From NCBI RefSeq assembly GCF_014633365.1, contig NC_068347.1:31972116-32036115 (forward strand): a stretch of 64,000 nt of DNA. Direction: 5' to 3'. The stretch is from Diospyros lotus (Eukaryota; Streptophyta; Magnoliopsida; Ericales; Ebenaceae). Position numbers and translations under genes: made by a program. Below are positions 22,579 through 36,081 of this stretch, in pieces (position 1 is the stretch's first letter; each line of letters begins with the position of its first letter). The notes beneath the pieces were generated by a model. The model had not been told where the DNA came from and did no database searches. It saw only the letters and a list, made by a program, of their open reading frames with translations.

Positions 22579-25108
22579 CTTTGTTTTTCCCTTTCTTTTC
22601 CTCCCAAACAATTATTTGTAACATGTTGATTGCAATTATAACTTTTATAACAGCATATGGAGAACAGAACAGGGATCTGTGATTCATTTGCTGTAACAGC
22701 ACAGTATATGAATAGATAGTTGACTCATTTAAGTTGCAAAATCAAAGCTTTCCATTGAAACTGACGGGCAAATTTCTTGCAAGATCTTCATATCAAAACT
22801 AGGAAAACTTATACTCTAATTAACATAAACTCAGGCAAAGGCTGTGCCTGGCAATGAAAACATAACAAACTAGACACCTATTGTAAATGAACCACGGCAA
22901 AAGCTGTATCCACCGTTCGGATCACAGGCTTGATGAGGTAAGGAGCCTATGGTGAAGGTCCCTAGAAGAGGTTTTACCCCATGCAAATAAATGACCCGAC
23001 GGGTCGTCCCAATGGGGGTCTACAAGTACAAATACTGTACGAACCTAGAGAGGTGGCTCAATTTTATGAATGAAAATGCTATTTATATTTTTTGGGTTAC
23101 ACAATGCAATTAAAATGACAAAAATATCTTTGATTCGAGACGGTAAAACACGAGGGGATATTTTAGTTATTTGCACGCATGTGTAGCCTAAGATGTAGCC
23201 TGAGATGGAAGATTACAAAATCTTTGAATCGATTGTGTAAATTTTTCTTTGATTGAGGGAATTCCGAATAAAACGCAAACATAATAATTTTAATATCTAA
23301 AAATTTCTTTGAGAATTATGCGAAAATGATGGACATCATCCATAGAAATTTTAATTTTAGTAGATCTTGAAATGTCTGGAGAAATATCATTTATAAAAAT
23401 AATAATCTTAATAGATCTCGAAAAATCTCATACTTTTTTATAAATATGTGAGTCCTCATTCTTAAAAAGTTACATATTTGATATAGATTTTAATATAAAA
23501 TTCAAGTATTCAGTGTTCGATTTAACTATCTAAGTATTTGCATAGGAACTACTTTGCCTCCTTTGATCATTCATCTTGCAGAGTTTAAATAGTTTGATAA
23601 TTATATTTCTAATTAATAAATTTATTGTTGTGTTTGAACAATAATAATAATTATAATAATATATCTTCATTTTCCATACATTTTACCACCTTTCTCATTT
23701 TCATTTTATTATTATAATGATAGAATATCATGAATAAATTTTGATCGTTTGGGAAAATAAATATTTAAAGCTTAGAAATTTAGAAATATAGCGATTAAAA
23801 TAATTTGGTGATTACAGACCATGAAGCATTTTGGAGAAGCTTCTTTGACACAGACACGAACGGTCCAAGTCTCAGCCTCCTAGTCCTAGTCCTAGGTTGT
23901 TGCCGTCCACCAAAACCGCCGCCCCGTGGAAGGGAAAGCTACCCACGTTCTCTGACCACACCCCTTGGAACATTCTAATCTTATTCCACGGGGCGGAGAA
24001 AAAAATGACGATTTAAATTTTTATATTTATTTTTATAAAATTTAATTTTTTTTATAATTTTTAATGTGTCCTTAAATTTAAGTTAAAACATATTTATGCT
24101 CATGAACTATTATATTCTTTTCTTGTGAAATTCTAATTTTTTTTTGTGATTTCAAATCTGTTCTTGAAGTATATAAAATTGTTCATTTAAATATTTAGCC
24201 AGCAAGTGATATGCATTAATGTGACAGTTTTTTTGCGTCTTCTTATCTCTTTCTCTCTTTTTGGTGTTTTCTCTTTTCGGTGTCTTCGCAACTCCCCCCT
24301 CTCTCTCTAGCTGTGTCTCCTCTCTTTTCAACGTTTCCTACATTTGTTCTGGTTGCATTTCCTTTGACTCTTGCAATAAATGTTAACTCCAGGTTGACCC
24401 CATCTATAATCCCCCCAAACAATGGGGTGACAATCGACTTAAACATGTTAATGACTCGTCTAACCCAATAGACTTATACAACCTAACCAGATGAGGCATA
24501 GCAGACGCCAAATAACTGCCATATTATTGCTCGTGCATATCACTTGATGATCAAATATTTAAATGAATAATTTTACATAGTTTAGAGAGAATATTTAAAA
24601 TTACAAAATAATAGGGACATAAATATATTTTTAATCTAAGTTTAAGGGCATATTTAAAATTCTAAAAAAATCTAAAAGTGTAGGCCATAAATACGTTTTT
24701 TCGCCAAATAAAAATAATTTAAACACGATGAGAAAAAAAATCCTAAATTTACCCACTAAGTTACCCGGCAAATCGTCTGAACTTAGGCTCTGTCCCTATG
24801 CGCTGAGCTTGTTAACTTCAATGGCGGGACCAGCAAAGGGAGAACCAGCGGTGGTGAAGATTCAGATCTGGCATGGCAATGAAGAAAACGGGGGCCACGA
24901 GGGGGAATGAACAATTCAAACGAAACACTTGCTGGACGAAAATTCATATCAACAAAAATCCAAAGCCACCAGTATGTGTGGCTGTCGACGAGCCCTGTAA
25001 TCGTTTCCACACCACCAACCAAAACCGTATAAGAACCCTAGCTTTCATCTCCAACAAACCTAAACTGCCTTAACCATTTCCTACTGATCTAGAATCACAG
25101 ATCCTCCA
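22579..25108. other. Intergenic region between ARPC2B and PGR5
   Basis: It holds the ARPC2B 3' UTR (to about 22720), AT-rich filler with weak homopolymer runs, a GC-richer patch at 23860-24000, and the PGR5 promoter and leader from about 24780. Open frames near 24243-25073 show no recognisable product. A TATAAG near 25026 and AACCCTAG (telo-box-like) near 25033 precede the PGR5 ATG. Confidence 0.6.
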
Positions 25109-25791
25109 ATGGCCGCCGCTTCCATTTCTGCGGCTGGATTGAAGTGCTCGAGCTTCCATGGCGGCTGGGGAACCTCCATGGCGGGCGAGGACTACGCGGC
25201 GCTGGCCAAGTCAGCGACGAGCAGCGGCTCTGTCAGGGTTGGGAAGCCGGCGAGGCTGCAGCCGGTGATGAAGAATGTGAATGAAGGGAAGGGCTTGTTT
25301 GCTCCAGCAGTTGTTGTCACTCGCAATATCATTGGGAAGAAGAGGTTCAATCAGATAAGAGGCAAAGCCATTGCTCTGCACTCCCAGGTTACATCTTCTT
25401 ACTCCATAGCTTCAATGCTTTAGCTGATGTACAATTGACAATATCATTGCCATATTATACAATAAAAGTATGTATTGTGTGCATGCATAAATGATTTTTA
25501 CATAATAGTTATATAATATATTCTTCACCCTTTATTTATACATCATATCTTTTACATTGTATAGAATATCGATACCCATAAATATCAACAAAACTACCCA
25601 TCTAATGCATGAGCAAGACCCTCATGGGGTTTATATGGCTTTGGGCCTGAAAATTGTGTTTAAAAGTGGAGGGTAAACAATGGCAGGTGATCACGGAGTT
25701 CTGCAAGTCAATAGGAGCAGATGCAAAGCAAAGACAGGGACTGATCCGATTGGCAAAGAAGAATGGAGAAAGGCTGGGCTTCCTTGCTTGA
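25109..25791 (+). CDS. PGR5: PROTON GRADIENT REGULATION 5, chloroplastic (2 exons)
   Basis: Exons 25109-25387 (93 codons, phase 0) and 25687-25791 (34 codons plus TGA), giving 127 residues. PGR5 acts on the stromal side of thylakoids with PGRL1 in cyclic electron flow around photosystem I, which supports photoprotective proton-gradient formation. The N-terminus is Ala/Ser-rich with few acidic residues, as expected for a transit peptide. The mature part is unmistakable: MKNVNEGKGLFAPAVVVTR, GKKRFNQIRGKAIALHSQ and, from exon 2, VITEFCKSIGADAKQRQG and LIRLAKKNGERLGFLA. The intron splits HSQ/VITEF. An ORF predictor reading through the donor would wrongly end the protein with a short unrelated tail. 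Confidence 0.97.
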
Positions 25792-28700
25792 CCAATTGGC
25801 AATTGCCATGGGGGGAATGGCTCTTTCTACAGAATACAATTTACTTACTTTTTGTCCATTGGAATGGAGACTATAGGTGTAATTCCTTTTACTTTTGTGC
25901 CATTTACATCATTCACTCTGAACCTTTAGTAAATAAAAGCACAGATTTCTTTCTTTCTTTCTTGTTTGATTTGAGGCCCCAACAGTGTGAAAGACCAGAA
26001 GCTCTGTTGCATACAGAACCAATCGGCAATCAACTCCTTTGTTCCAACACTGAAAGTCTGAAATTGAAGCTGGTTGGACGAGAGATCTTTGTCTGCGGAT
26101 GAGATCGGACTCAACACTCATCCCGCTGATGAGAATGAGTTTGACAGGCCTCTAAAAATTGCCTATTCGATTCGGTTCAAGTTGAATGTCAGTTAAGTTC
26201 AATCTCAGTATTGAAAAATACCGAAGTAACCGAATCAACTAAAATGTCAAATGACATCATTTTTTACCAACTGTTCAACAGAACAAAAGAACTAAAGAAG
26301 TAAAAAAGTTGTTCGACTTTCAAGTTTCTAACCCTTCCTCCTTCCCCTTCTACCCTTTCTCTGCAATCTAAGTCTCCTATCTCCGACCGATCCCGAGTTC
26401 CAAACCCTTCTACCTTCCCTTCAGCCCTTTCTATGCAATCCAATTGATCTCAAGCTCCTGACACTTCCGACTTCCCCTTCAGCCCTTCCTTTGTAATTCT
26501 AGTCTCCCGTCATCGACCGATCCCAAGTTCCCAACCCTTCTCATTCCTCTTTGTTTTGATCGGTGACCAACCCCGATCCTTCCCTTTCCTCCTTATTTCG
26601 ATCGGCAACTAACCCCAACTCTTTCCCTTCCTGTTTGCTTTGACTGGGGACTGCCCGATCATTCCCCTTCCTTCTTGCTTCGACTGACAACCGACCCCGA
26701 CTCTTTCCCTTTCTTTTTGCTCTAACCGACCTCAACCCTTCCCCTTTCTCTTTACCTCTATCTTTGGCCCTCTGCCTTCTGATTCTGACCAACCGACCAC
26801 TACCGACGACCCCAACCCTTCCCTTGCCTCTTTGCTCCAATTCAGGTACTAATGTTTTCTTGTTCAATCAATTTTTTTGGTAACTTCATCTAAGCTTTAG
26901 CTTTTTGGTACTTGAATTGGAGTATCAATTTGATCAATTCAATTTAGTTTTTTTACACTATTTTAATTTATTTTGTTTGAATTATCTGATCGATTCGGTT
27001 CAATTTTTAACAATATTTCAGTCTATTTGATTTGTTCTATCCAATCAATTCGATTACTAAACTGACTAAATGCTCACCCCTATTTGTATTCACATGATAA
27101 AATTTAATTATCTGATCCATCTACACAAAAAGAAACATTCCCTATGAAATTAAAGCGAGTTATGATTCCGATCTAAACACTCACTTCTATAATTAAATCT
27201 CCTGCATTTGACCATGAAAATATATAGGAAAACGCTCTTTTTCCTTATAATAAAAAGATTAATTAAATTATATAAAAATAATTTAGAAAGTAATTTTTAA
27301 TAATAATATAAGAAGAAAAATTCCAAAAAACAATATCAAATCCATATTCCTAATAAAATACATACAAAAATCAAATTACATCTTTAAAAAAATTCATCAA
27401 TATAAATATGGAATAAAATAAAAGGAGAGTATGCTATATAACAACTTCTTTTTAGTTCTAATAAAATAAGAATAATAAAAACTCAAGAAATAATATCGTA
27501 ACTATATATAATATCTATATTTTTGATAAAAATATAAAAAAATATAATTAAAAAAAACATATATATGTGTTCGATTTTTTCGTATTTGTCGGGTTTCACG
27601 ATTTTTTATTTGTTCATTTTAAACTTTTATTTGATCAATTTAATTTAATTTTTTAAATAGTTTTAATCTATTTCATTTTGTTGAGGATTTGCAGCTGGGC
27701 TTGAAAGACGACCATCAGATCGATGCCATGCTTATGCCAAGCTTGATTCTCTCTCTAGACCATAGAATTGGCTGCACTAGCAATCCTTGGCCACAGATGA
27801 GCACACTCCTTGCCAATGGGGTAGCGGTGTTCACTAACCAATCGATGCGAACTAACTATATATAGATGCATATAAAACTATGTCATTTAAGTTGTAAATA
27901 TATATATATATATATAGATATAGGCGAATTTAAATGTGAGCTGTCCGAGTTGAAACTCAGGAGAACCCATAACAAAAATTAAAATTTTAATATAAAAGTT
28001 TAGCCCAAATTCAGTTTAGCCCACCTTAAAATGCTGAATCCACCCCTCTTTATATAGACTTCTTGTTAGTTATTTTTTATTTATTGGCTTGATTTGAACT
28101 TATAATTTTGATTTATAGTTTTGTTGTTGGTTGGTTTGATTCGACTTGTAACTTGGATTTGTAATTTTGTATTTTGTTTGTTAGTTGTTAGTTTAGTTGA
28201 ATGTTTAATTTCATACTTGTAGTTAGACTTATATAATTATTATTGTATGTTAGATGTTATATATATATATATTTGATTGTTAAATGTTTAATACTATTTA
28301 TAATTGATTTAAGTCCATTAAATTTAAATTGATTGACTTTTTGGGTTAAAATCCATTTAATTTAAAAGAATTCAACCCATTAACACAAAACTAGTAAATA
28401 GCTGTCCAAATCAGACCGAACCAAGAATGGTTGGTTTGGATGGTTATTAACAATGGTTGAATTTGATTGGATATGAAAATTTCATAACCAATAAAAATAA
28501 ATTAATTATAATTATATCACATTTTCGATCCAAACCGAACTGCCAACACCTCTGGATAACATACCTGAAACCACCATGAAGTAGTTAGCCATGCCCACAA
28601 CCATATTTAACAGACTATAAGAAAAGTTTTGGAAGATGGTCAGGCAAAAACTTGAGCTAGTCCACGTCCTTTGGACAAACACCTCTGTTATAGAAAATCA

Positions 28701-30130
28701 TAAAATGTCAAAGATTAAGAGTTTATTCTCTTTGTTGTTTTCGAATTCTTTTCTATTTTTAGTTTTTCAAAACACGTTTTCTTACTTATTTTTAAAAATA
28801 TATTTTTTAAAATATAAAAATAATTTACACATAAAACTCAAAACACTCAAATTACGTTTTGACTATTTTTAGGCAAAACAACCACTGAATCCAAAACCCA
28901 GAAAACATATAGCAGCCCTCCTTTTCCTTCTCTTTTTTCTCTCTTATCTCTTATCTTTTCAAGGCTTAGTCGTTGCTATCATCCATTCCTGCCTATGCCA
29001 CAATCCACCATCGTCGACTACCCCCGTCGCTCCCCTTACATCGCGTTTGACATCACCACCCCCCATCAATTGATTGTTGAATGGCCAAATATCGCGCTCG
29101 TCACTGTCGACCGACAACCCCAGAGACCACATCCTGATTTCTTACTACTGTAGCTATTTCATCTTTTGTGATTTGATTCTTATATGATTTGATTTTTGTT
29201 TTTTTTGTTTTTTTTTGAATATTAAACTAAATATGTAATATGATTTTTTTATATAGAATTTTCTTTTTAATGATATTTCTAATATTTTAGATTCTATAAA
29301 CCAATATTCTTTTATTTTGTAATGTATAATTCCTTTATACAATGTCTTGTGTTGTGGGTTATCTAAATCTTGAAATTAGCATCAAGTCAAAAATAAATTT
29401 ATTATGGAACGAATAGTTGAATCAAATCAAAAATTATTTTAGAAAACACTTTGCAATTTTAATGTATTACATACGATTAGATTATCATTTATCTCTTATA
29501 TTATAATTTAAAGCCTTTGAATTAAATTTACAATTTACTAATAAATGTTTACAATTTACTTTGAATCAGATTTATTGAATAAAATAATATTTTTCAAAAT
29601 TTCAAAACAAACGCATTTTCTAGTTTTTTGTTTTAAGAAACAGTTTTTCAGAATGACAAAAAAAACGCATTTTTAAAAATCTAAAAATAGACGCTCAAAA
29701 CATAAAATTAAAAATAAATTGAAAACTGAAATACAAAAATAACACCACCTAAGATTTTGACAAAATTATAAACTTCTTATTCTATTCTAATTAACTTGTA
29801 AGCCGTATGATTATAACACTATAAAGTCAAAAAAGATGAATCGACTAAAATTGTCGATTCGATTTCTATTCTAGCACTACAAAAAAAAAATAGGATTTTT
29901 TTTCAATCTCTAAGGCTATCTCCAACAGGTTGTTAAACAGATCGCCATCGCCAAAATTTAGGAGACCAACCCCAAAATCACGTTCCAATAGTCCTCGTCA
30001 TCGCCAAATTGATTCGCCAAATTTCTGGCAAAGCTGAAATGGGTCGCCAACTGTGGCGATCGAAATCTTCAAGGATAACATCACCATCTCTCTCGCCACA
30101 ATCGCCATTAGTGTGGGAAAAGGCCAACCA
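25792..30130. other. Repeat-rich intergenic region downstream of PGR5
   Basis: The first ~300 bp probably hold the PGR5 3' UTR. The rest contains a pyrimidine-rich tandem-repeat block (26325-26830), a (TA)n tract at 27896-27917, a decayed AACCG-type MITE-like segment (28390-28555), AT-rich sequence, and a segment at 29915-30125 that opens with CTATCTCCAACAGGTTG, a phrase I associate with plant DNA-transposon ends. No host gene is supported. Confidence 0.6.
26325..26830. repeat. Two adjacent families of pyrimidine-rich tandem repeats
   Basis: 26325-26540 holds about three ~80-bp units built on AACCCTTC...CCTTCAGCCCTTTCT..GTCTCC...GACCGATCCCAAGTTCC. 26540-26830 holds about five ~55-bp units built on CCAACCCCGATCCTTCCCTT..CCT.TTTGCTT.GA. 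The long minus-strand Arg/Lys/Glu-rich open frame across it is a by-product of the repeat. Confidence 0.75.
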
Positions 30131-32589
30131 TGTAACATCCCATTTTTCTCTTACTGAGCGTGTCACTATGCTGGGGTCCAAAATATATATAAATTATTTT
30201 TTTCTTTCTTTCTCTGTACATAACTTAAACCTTAAGTACCGAATTCCAAACAAAATCCCCAGCAAATCATTCACAATATACGGAAGCGATAATCGAAACC
30301 TGATATGGTACATACCTGAATTCATCTTATTTTATATCATAAAGAATCCGTACTATATATTACATCATATTCTCAAACCTAAAATACATAGAGATTCCAT
30401 AAACGTTCTAACAAGACTAATCATCAATAAAGCATAAGCTAAAACATATCCGAATCAGTTCGCTGAATCCATCGGCCATGCCATCACGTGCCGTCTCATC
30501 TCAACCTGCTCCTTGCCTAAGCTGCAAGTCTAAACTGGAACGTTGAATGTTCTAGGAACATAACCCATTAGAAGATGGAACTTCTAGTGAGGATCCAAAA
30601 TATATGCATATGAATGCATGATGCATAACATAATCAACATGTGCCTTTAATGTAACTTCCCAGGCCCACCAGCCCGGCGCGAAATCCTAGCAAATCCCAA
30701 ACCTCTGCAGGATAAGCCTAATGTTATTCTATCATTGCTCTAGGGGAATTACGACTACACTCTAAGGGCGACATCTCATTCCCATGCACAAATATCAATA
30801 TGACAATAACATCATGTCATGCAATTATCACGACTTTTCGTGCAATATGACAAAATGAATATTGCCTTCATAACAACATGCATATATAACAAACATATCA
30901 TGAATATAAGTTCTTGTGAGAAAACCACTCACAAAACCATAGTTAGGATAGGAGAACTCACATTTGCCCAAAGATCAGGACACCTTGAAAAGCATGCGTC
31001 GCCTCGATATGCGTGCCCGACCTTAATTTTCGTGTCAACTCTCAAAAATTGCACCAATCACATCATCTCGATCACCTCAATCATCAAAATGATATTTAAT
31101 CACTAAATATCCTCAATATTCCATTTATTTCATTTTTCCTTCATTTTCTCTCATTTTTCCTTCTAAAAATCTCAATAAATACCATCGAGACTTTTTCTCA
31201 AATCTAATTCTGCAACAATTCATCATAGGCTATGAACTTCAAAGGAAAAATACTGAACTTACCCGAATGTTGCGTTTTCACGTAAAACGAGGCTCTTTGA
31301 TACTAAAATCGAGACATTGGGAAGCTCAAACTTAGATATTTTTGCATGGACCTCCGTAAAATATTTTTCTGGATTTTTCAAGATTTTTCCCAGATTTTTA
31401 GGCCAACCCACGTGCCCGCACGCGCCTAGGGCAAGTAGTGGCACGTGGAGACCCACGCGTGATCGACACGCACCGGTCGTCTTCTCCGGTGACGGCGACA
31501 CCGGGGTTCTGGGATTTTTGCACCGGCTCCTTCCTCTTGCTTAATCGATCCTCATGGCATGCTTGGATACTCCAAATGAGCTCCCGGAGTGCCTCAACCG
31601 GAGGCTTAAAGCCTCGGTTTCGGCGTCCGCCTCCAACTCCGACGAAGCCTCGAACGGCCATCAAGCTTGCACCAAAATGCATGAAATTCTCCAGATCTCT
31701 TCCTCTAATCATGGGCAACAAAAGCCTCTTAATTTGAAGGCTCAATTCGTTCATTCTCACCCTCGATTTGAAGCTTTAATTTCTGAAAATTCTCGGCCAT
31801 TCGAGCTCCTATTTATAGACGAATTCAAACCTCAAAATGCCTTTAGCCACTCAACCCAAGCCCTTAGGCGCTTAATCCTGCCCTAGATCAACCTAAACGC
31901 AACCTCTCCCGACCAAAAAAGCGATTTGCAGGCCTTCGATTAACCGACCAACTTTCGGTTGGATTTCTTCATTTTCTAGCCACCCTCGTGGTTGTTGTCA
32001 ACCCATCCCTTTACCAAAAGTGTTCCCCAACCATCCCTCGTGCAAACCCAGTGGATTTCAACGACCCTCGTGGCCTGGTCGGTTTCCCATTGTTTCCATT
32101 TTCGAGTTTTTTGCACTTTGGCCCCTGAACTTTTGGCCTTTACCTTTTTGGCCCTTCTTACTTAGCCCCTGAACTTTCCAATATTTCATTTAAGACCCTC
32201 AAGTCCTAAAACATCAATTTGACCCTGAAGACTCCGAAAAAAAAATCGGTTTGACCTCCATCTGGTAATTTCAGAAAACTGCACTTAGGCCCGAATCTTC
32301 ATTTTGGCCTTAAACCTCTTCGTTTCTTCCTGAAACCACTGGAGGGTTGTTCCTTATGAAAAACTGAAACCTCCTCAAGCTTCAGTTGACTTCCCAAAAA
32401 TCATCTATAACAATTTGGTATTGTAGCCTAATTGGCAGCTGCATTTTAGCTGTACCGAAAATAGTTCTTGATCCAATTTCTTTTGGCACCATAAATCCTA
32501 TTTCAGGGTGCTTGTTAATGCCACATCATTTTTCTTTGACATCTCGGCTCCAAGACACTCTCGACAATTGATTTGGTCATCTATACGGT

Positions 32590-33240
32590 AATAAATTACG
32601 TTATACACCCTTCATTTATCCTTAAATTCCAACATTCTAGGCACGCACATCCTACCCCGAAACTTTAAAGAATGCCATCTTGCATCTCAAAAATCATAAC
32701 CATTGGGTTGACCACAATCATCAATTATAGACAATAACACTCATCAATCACACATGTTTTTCGTATCTCGTTCACCAAATCCAGCTAAACCGTTAAGCCA
32801 GCGATAAAGACAAACGATCTATTGGGCATTAGGCTCATAGCCAGGAGGCCAACAAGCCTCTAATATCTGACACTCACAGCTATCCACCCAGGTCATGCGT
32901 CAACATCTCACGGCCATGCCCTGGGTGATACGAAGTAGTGTAGTCATAATCCTCAAGAAACTCTATCCACCATCGCTACCACTCGTTTAACTCCTTCTGC
33001 GAGAACCCATACCTCAGGCTCCTCGTGGTTTGTAAGCACACCAAATGTCCCATCATTTTGGGAGTGTCTCCATAACCTTAAGAGCACCTACCCTAGCTGT
33101 CAATTCCAAGTCATATATCAGGTAGTTTTCTTTGTGCCTTGGTGTAATCCACACGTAATCATTTGGTCATGTTGCACTAACACGCAATCCAATCTTTTGA
33201 GCTATCATAAACTCTCACTGCACCCGACATATTATTCTTA
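32590..33240 (-). pseudogene. Ty3/gypsy pol remnant: RNase H to integrase N-terminus
   Basis: Read on the minus strand through several frameshifts, it contains VYDSSKDWIAC (RNase H start), YDLELTARVGALKV near 33115-33060, and RWWIEFLEDYDYTTSYHPG near 32985-32930. It also contains LKFRGRMCVP near 32665, the usual segment before the integrase zinc region. The order and spacing fit plant Ty3/gypsy elements, probably chromovirus-like. Stops and frame changes show it is long dead. Confidence 0.6.
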
Positions 33241-33539
33241 TTTAGACTCTTCTCACGAGTCATATTATGGACATAACTATTCCAGAGTGTCCCATCACTA
33301 CCTTTTAAAAACATCTTATTGAAACATCTTACTTTGAAGCATCTTAGTATTCTATTTCGAAACTTGATTTCAAAAAATTTCATTTCAAACCCTACATTGC
33401 TCCATGTTTCTAAACATAGGGTCAGGACTATAAATACCTAAAAAGCCCCGAACTCAACTTTTGTGTGTTTGGATAATCTGTTTTTCTTCTTGCCAAAATC
33501 TCCGGAATAATAAAACACGTTTTTCCATAAAATTCTACA

Positions 33540-33645
33540 TTTTTTTTCATTTTCATTTATTTTCTTTTCTTTCCCTTTTTCTTTTTCTTTTCTTTTTTTT
33601 TTCTTTTCTTCCTTATTTCTTCTTCTTTTTCCTTCCTTCCTCTGC
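33540..33645. repeat. Pyrimidine (TTTTCTTTTC)n low-complexity tract
   Basis: A pyrimidine-rich stretch on the plus strand. The same kind of purine/pyrimidine tract, inverted, lies at 49730-49990 in the nested element. Long open frames crossing it (Lys/Glu- or Phe/Leu-rich) are low-complexity artefacts. Confidence 0.75.
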
Positions 33646-34316
33646 CGACCCTGTGTGCGAACAGCCACCGGCCGCCGCTGCCTTCCAGCGCCGTCGCCGC
33701 CGCCGCCACCTTCGACAGTTGCCATTGCCCCATTCGCAACCGTCTCCAGCGCTTGCTCCGCCATCGACCGTGAGCCACGACGTGGATTCCTCGTGCTCCA
33801 GCCGCCAATCACAGCTCCTCCTAGCCATCATCGCCGGCCCAATTAGCCTTCGCGTCGGCCAGATCCGGCACGTCACCACCGCCGCTTGCTCCATCACGCA
33901 ACCACCAGCCATTGCCTGGCTTCCCTCAGCCGCCACTGCGCCATCGCCGTCCCTGCCGCTGATGCCAGATCTGGGTCGATCCGATCAGACTCGACCCAAC
34001 TTGATCCGCTTCAGGTTTGACCCATCCCTGATTCAACCTATTAGATCTTACTCATATCTGATTTGTTTAGATTTAGCTAGAACTCAGATCTATCATGCCA
34101 AGGCGCAACATACCAAGACCTCGGTTTCGATGCGGTGCTCGTCTAGTCTTGCATGCCCAATGCCCTCCACGGTACTTCTTTGCCCCGTACTTCAACCATG
34201 AGGAATGAGTTATTATATAAATATGAAGATGGATAAAGTCATAAAGCAACTCCCCAAAATACCCCTGCAACAATAATAAATTCCAACATTATCATTAATT
34301 TGAAATGGGTGTGACA

Positions 34317-35929
34317 CCATACTCAAAAGACAAACTTAAAGACTTAAAAAAGAGAGATGAAAAGTTTGACTAGAGAATCACGTGAGCCATGATCATTAAG
34401 TGTTCGTGTTAGTGTTTTAATGTTAAATTTAGATTATATCTAGTGTATGTATTGAGTCTAATAATATAATTTTGTATATTAATAAATTATTATATCTCCA
34501 GTCACACCTATATATGAATGAATCATTAGATATCATGATAATTTTATTTTTAAATTGTTAAGAATATTTGATAAAAAATTATAATACATGATTTCTTAAA
34601 GTAATTCTCGATTCTTAAATTTTGTGGAAGGAAAATATGATTAATCGATTATGGATTAACATATGGGCTAGTACCATTGATTAGTATGAGATGCTAATGA
34701 TAATAGATTGTGAGTCACAAGTCATATTGCATGAGATACATATATTTGACATATGAGTAGATGTTGGTTGAACATCTACTAAATGTAATGCATGTAATAA
34801 ATAATATGGTTTAGAATATTAATGATATGTTACTAACATTCGATTATGTAACTGGTACTCGGACCGGAGGAGACACAATTGTCTTGTATGTTGGTGTCAG
34901 AGATTTGTCGTTGCTCAAAATCGCCTAACTATGAGGTGAGAATGTTCTTTGTGTGGTCTTTGTTCAATGGCGTATGGAGGCAAACGATCACTTATGAGAT
35001 CCATTGACCTCCGACGTGAAGCGAACATGCTATGCGATCTTAGTTGATTAGTGATTCAAAAAATCTTGGGTAAGTTACACATAATTGGAAATGAGTTTCT
35101 AATGTTGAAAAGAGTTTTGATGTGTTATTTCGATTACACCACACTAAATTTTGGCACAGTTACTGAGTCTTGTGAGTTTGATTAGTCTATAACTCTCACT
35201 CAATCGGGATGTCAGTCAATAGAAAGATTATAGTGCATAGTAATCGAAAACCTAAATAGATTTATTAGAAGTATTGACTTCACTACTGACAGAATAGTTC
35301 TGACATAATACTAGTTGTTATCGAAGACCTTTCGAAATATTATGAGGAGAGATCCTCATTTTAAATTAAAATGTTCAATCGGCATAAAAAAGGTTTAACG
35401 TGTCTCAATTGCTATTTAGTTGTGAACGTAAAAGGTCACACCCAAAAGTTGGCATAGCATCGAAGAAGAGAACTTGAGTTGGTACAATATTCTCATCTAC
35501 CATTAATAATTAATGGAGATTAAATTATAGTTAAGAGTTAATGATTAATTAAATTATTTTTAATAATTAATAATAATTTTAATGAAATAATATAAAAGAG
35601 AATAGTTTTGTGTATATAATTAACATTTAATAATATATTAATGTATATAATTATTATACATATTATATATTATAATAGAATTAATTAAATACAACTTTAA
35701 AAAAATCTAGATGATGGATGATAATGTAATCAATGATATGTTGTCTCCCTGTTGAAAAGACTAAAAAGACTCGATACCATATATCATGAGTGCGATTTTG
35801 TTCACACCCTTTAACAAGGGTGAACGTCACCCCATCCGTTTACAGAGGGTGAACGTCAACCTGTCAGTTTTCAGACGAAACAAAATATTCGAAGGCCCAA
35901 TATTTTGTTCACCCGCCAAGAGCTTCTTT

Positions 35930-35970
<41 letters not shown>

Positions 35971-36076
35971 TGGGGTCCTCCACCTCCGGCGTCATCTCCT
36001 CCTGCTGTTGTCAGTCCTCACCCGCAACGACGTTGGTCCTCCAGTGTCCCCTCCAATAGCGGCGTCCCTCCTAACC
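34317..36076. other. AT-rich intergenic stretch
   Basis: No gene seen. It is AT-rich, with TAATAATTAATAATAATT-type runs near 35560, and ends in a C-rich, (CT)n-containing segment (35930-36076) that was interrupted by the LTR insertion at 36082. Open frames over the (CT)n tract encode Ser/Leu repeats and are not supported as genes. Confidence 0.6.
35935..35967. repeat. (CT)n microsatellite
   Basis: Uninterrupted CT dinucleotides, about 33 bp. Confidence 0.92.
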
Positions 36077-36081
36077 CAAAG

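Larger units (their letters stand above)
30131..34316 (-). mobile_element. Degenerate Ty3/gypsy LTR retrotransposon (internally deleted)
   Basis: Plus-strand boundaries read TGTAACATCCC at the left and GGGTGTGACA at the right; read on the minus strand it opens TGTCACACCC and closes GGGATGTTACA. ACCAT occurs at both edges but overlaps the presumed TG...CA ends, so the target duplication is not clean. Internal pol remnants on the minus strand at 32590-33240 show a Ty3/gypsy origin. Sequence at 32340-32470, 33450-33540 and around 30540 is homologous, inverted, to parts of the insertion at 46626-51340. LTR boundaries inside could not be resolved. Confidence 0.6.

Noticed and set aside
24243..25073. 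Several 60-80 residue frames upstream of PGR5
   Set aside because: They overlap on both strands, have no conserved motif, and the region is best explained as promoter and leader of PGR5.
31398..31886. 110-120 residue frames on both strands in a GC-richer patch
   Set aside because: They lie within the degenerate LTR element, are mutually overlapping and have no recognisable domain.
33461..34201. 246-residue plus-strand frame, Phe/Leu then Pro/Ala-rich
   Set aside because: It crosses a pyrimidine tract and lies in degenerate Ty3/gypsy LTR sequence; there is no homology I can recognise.
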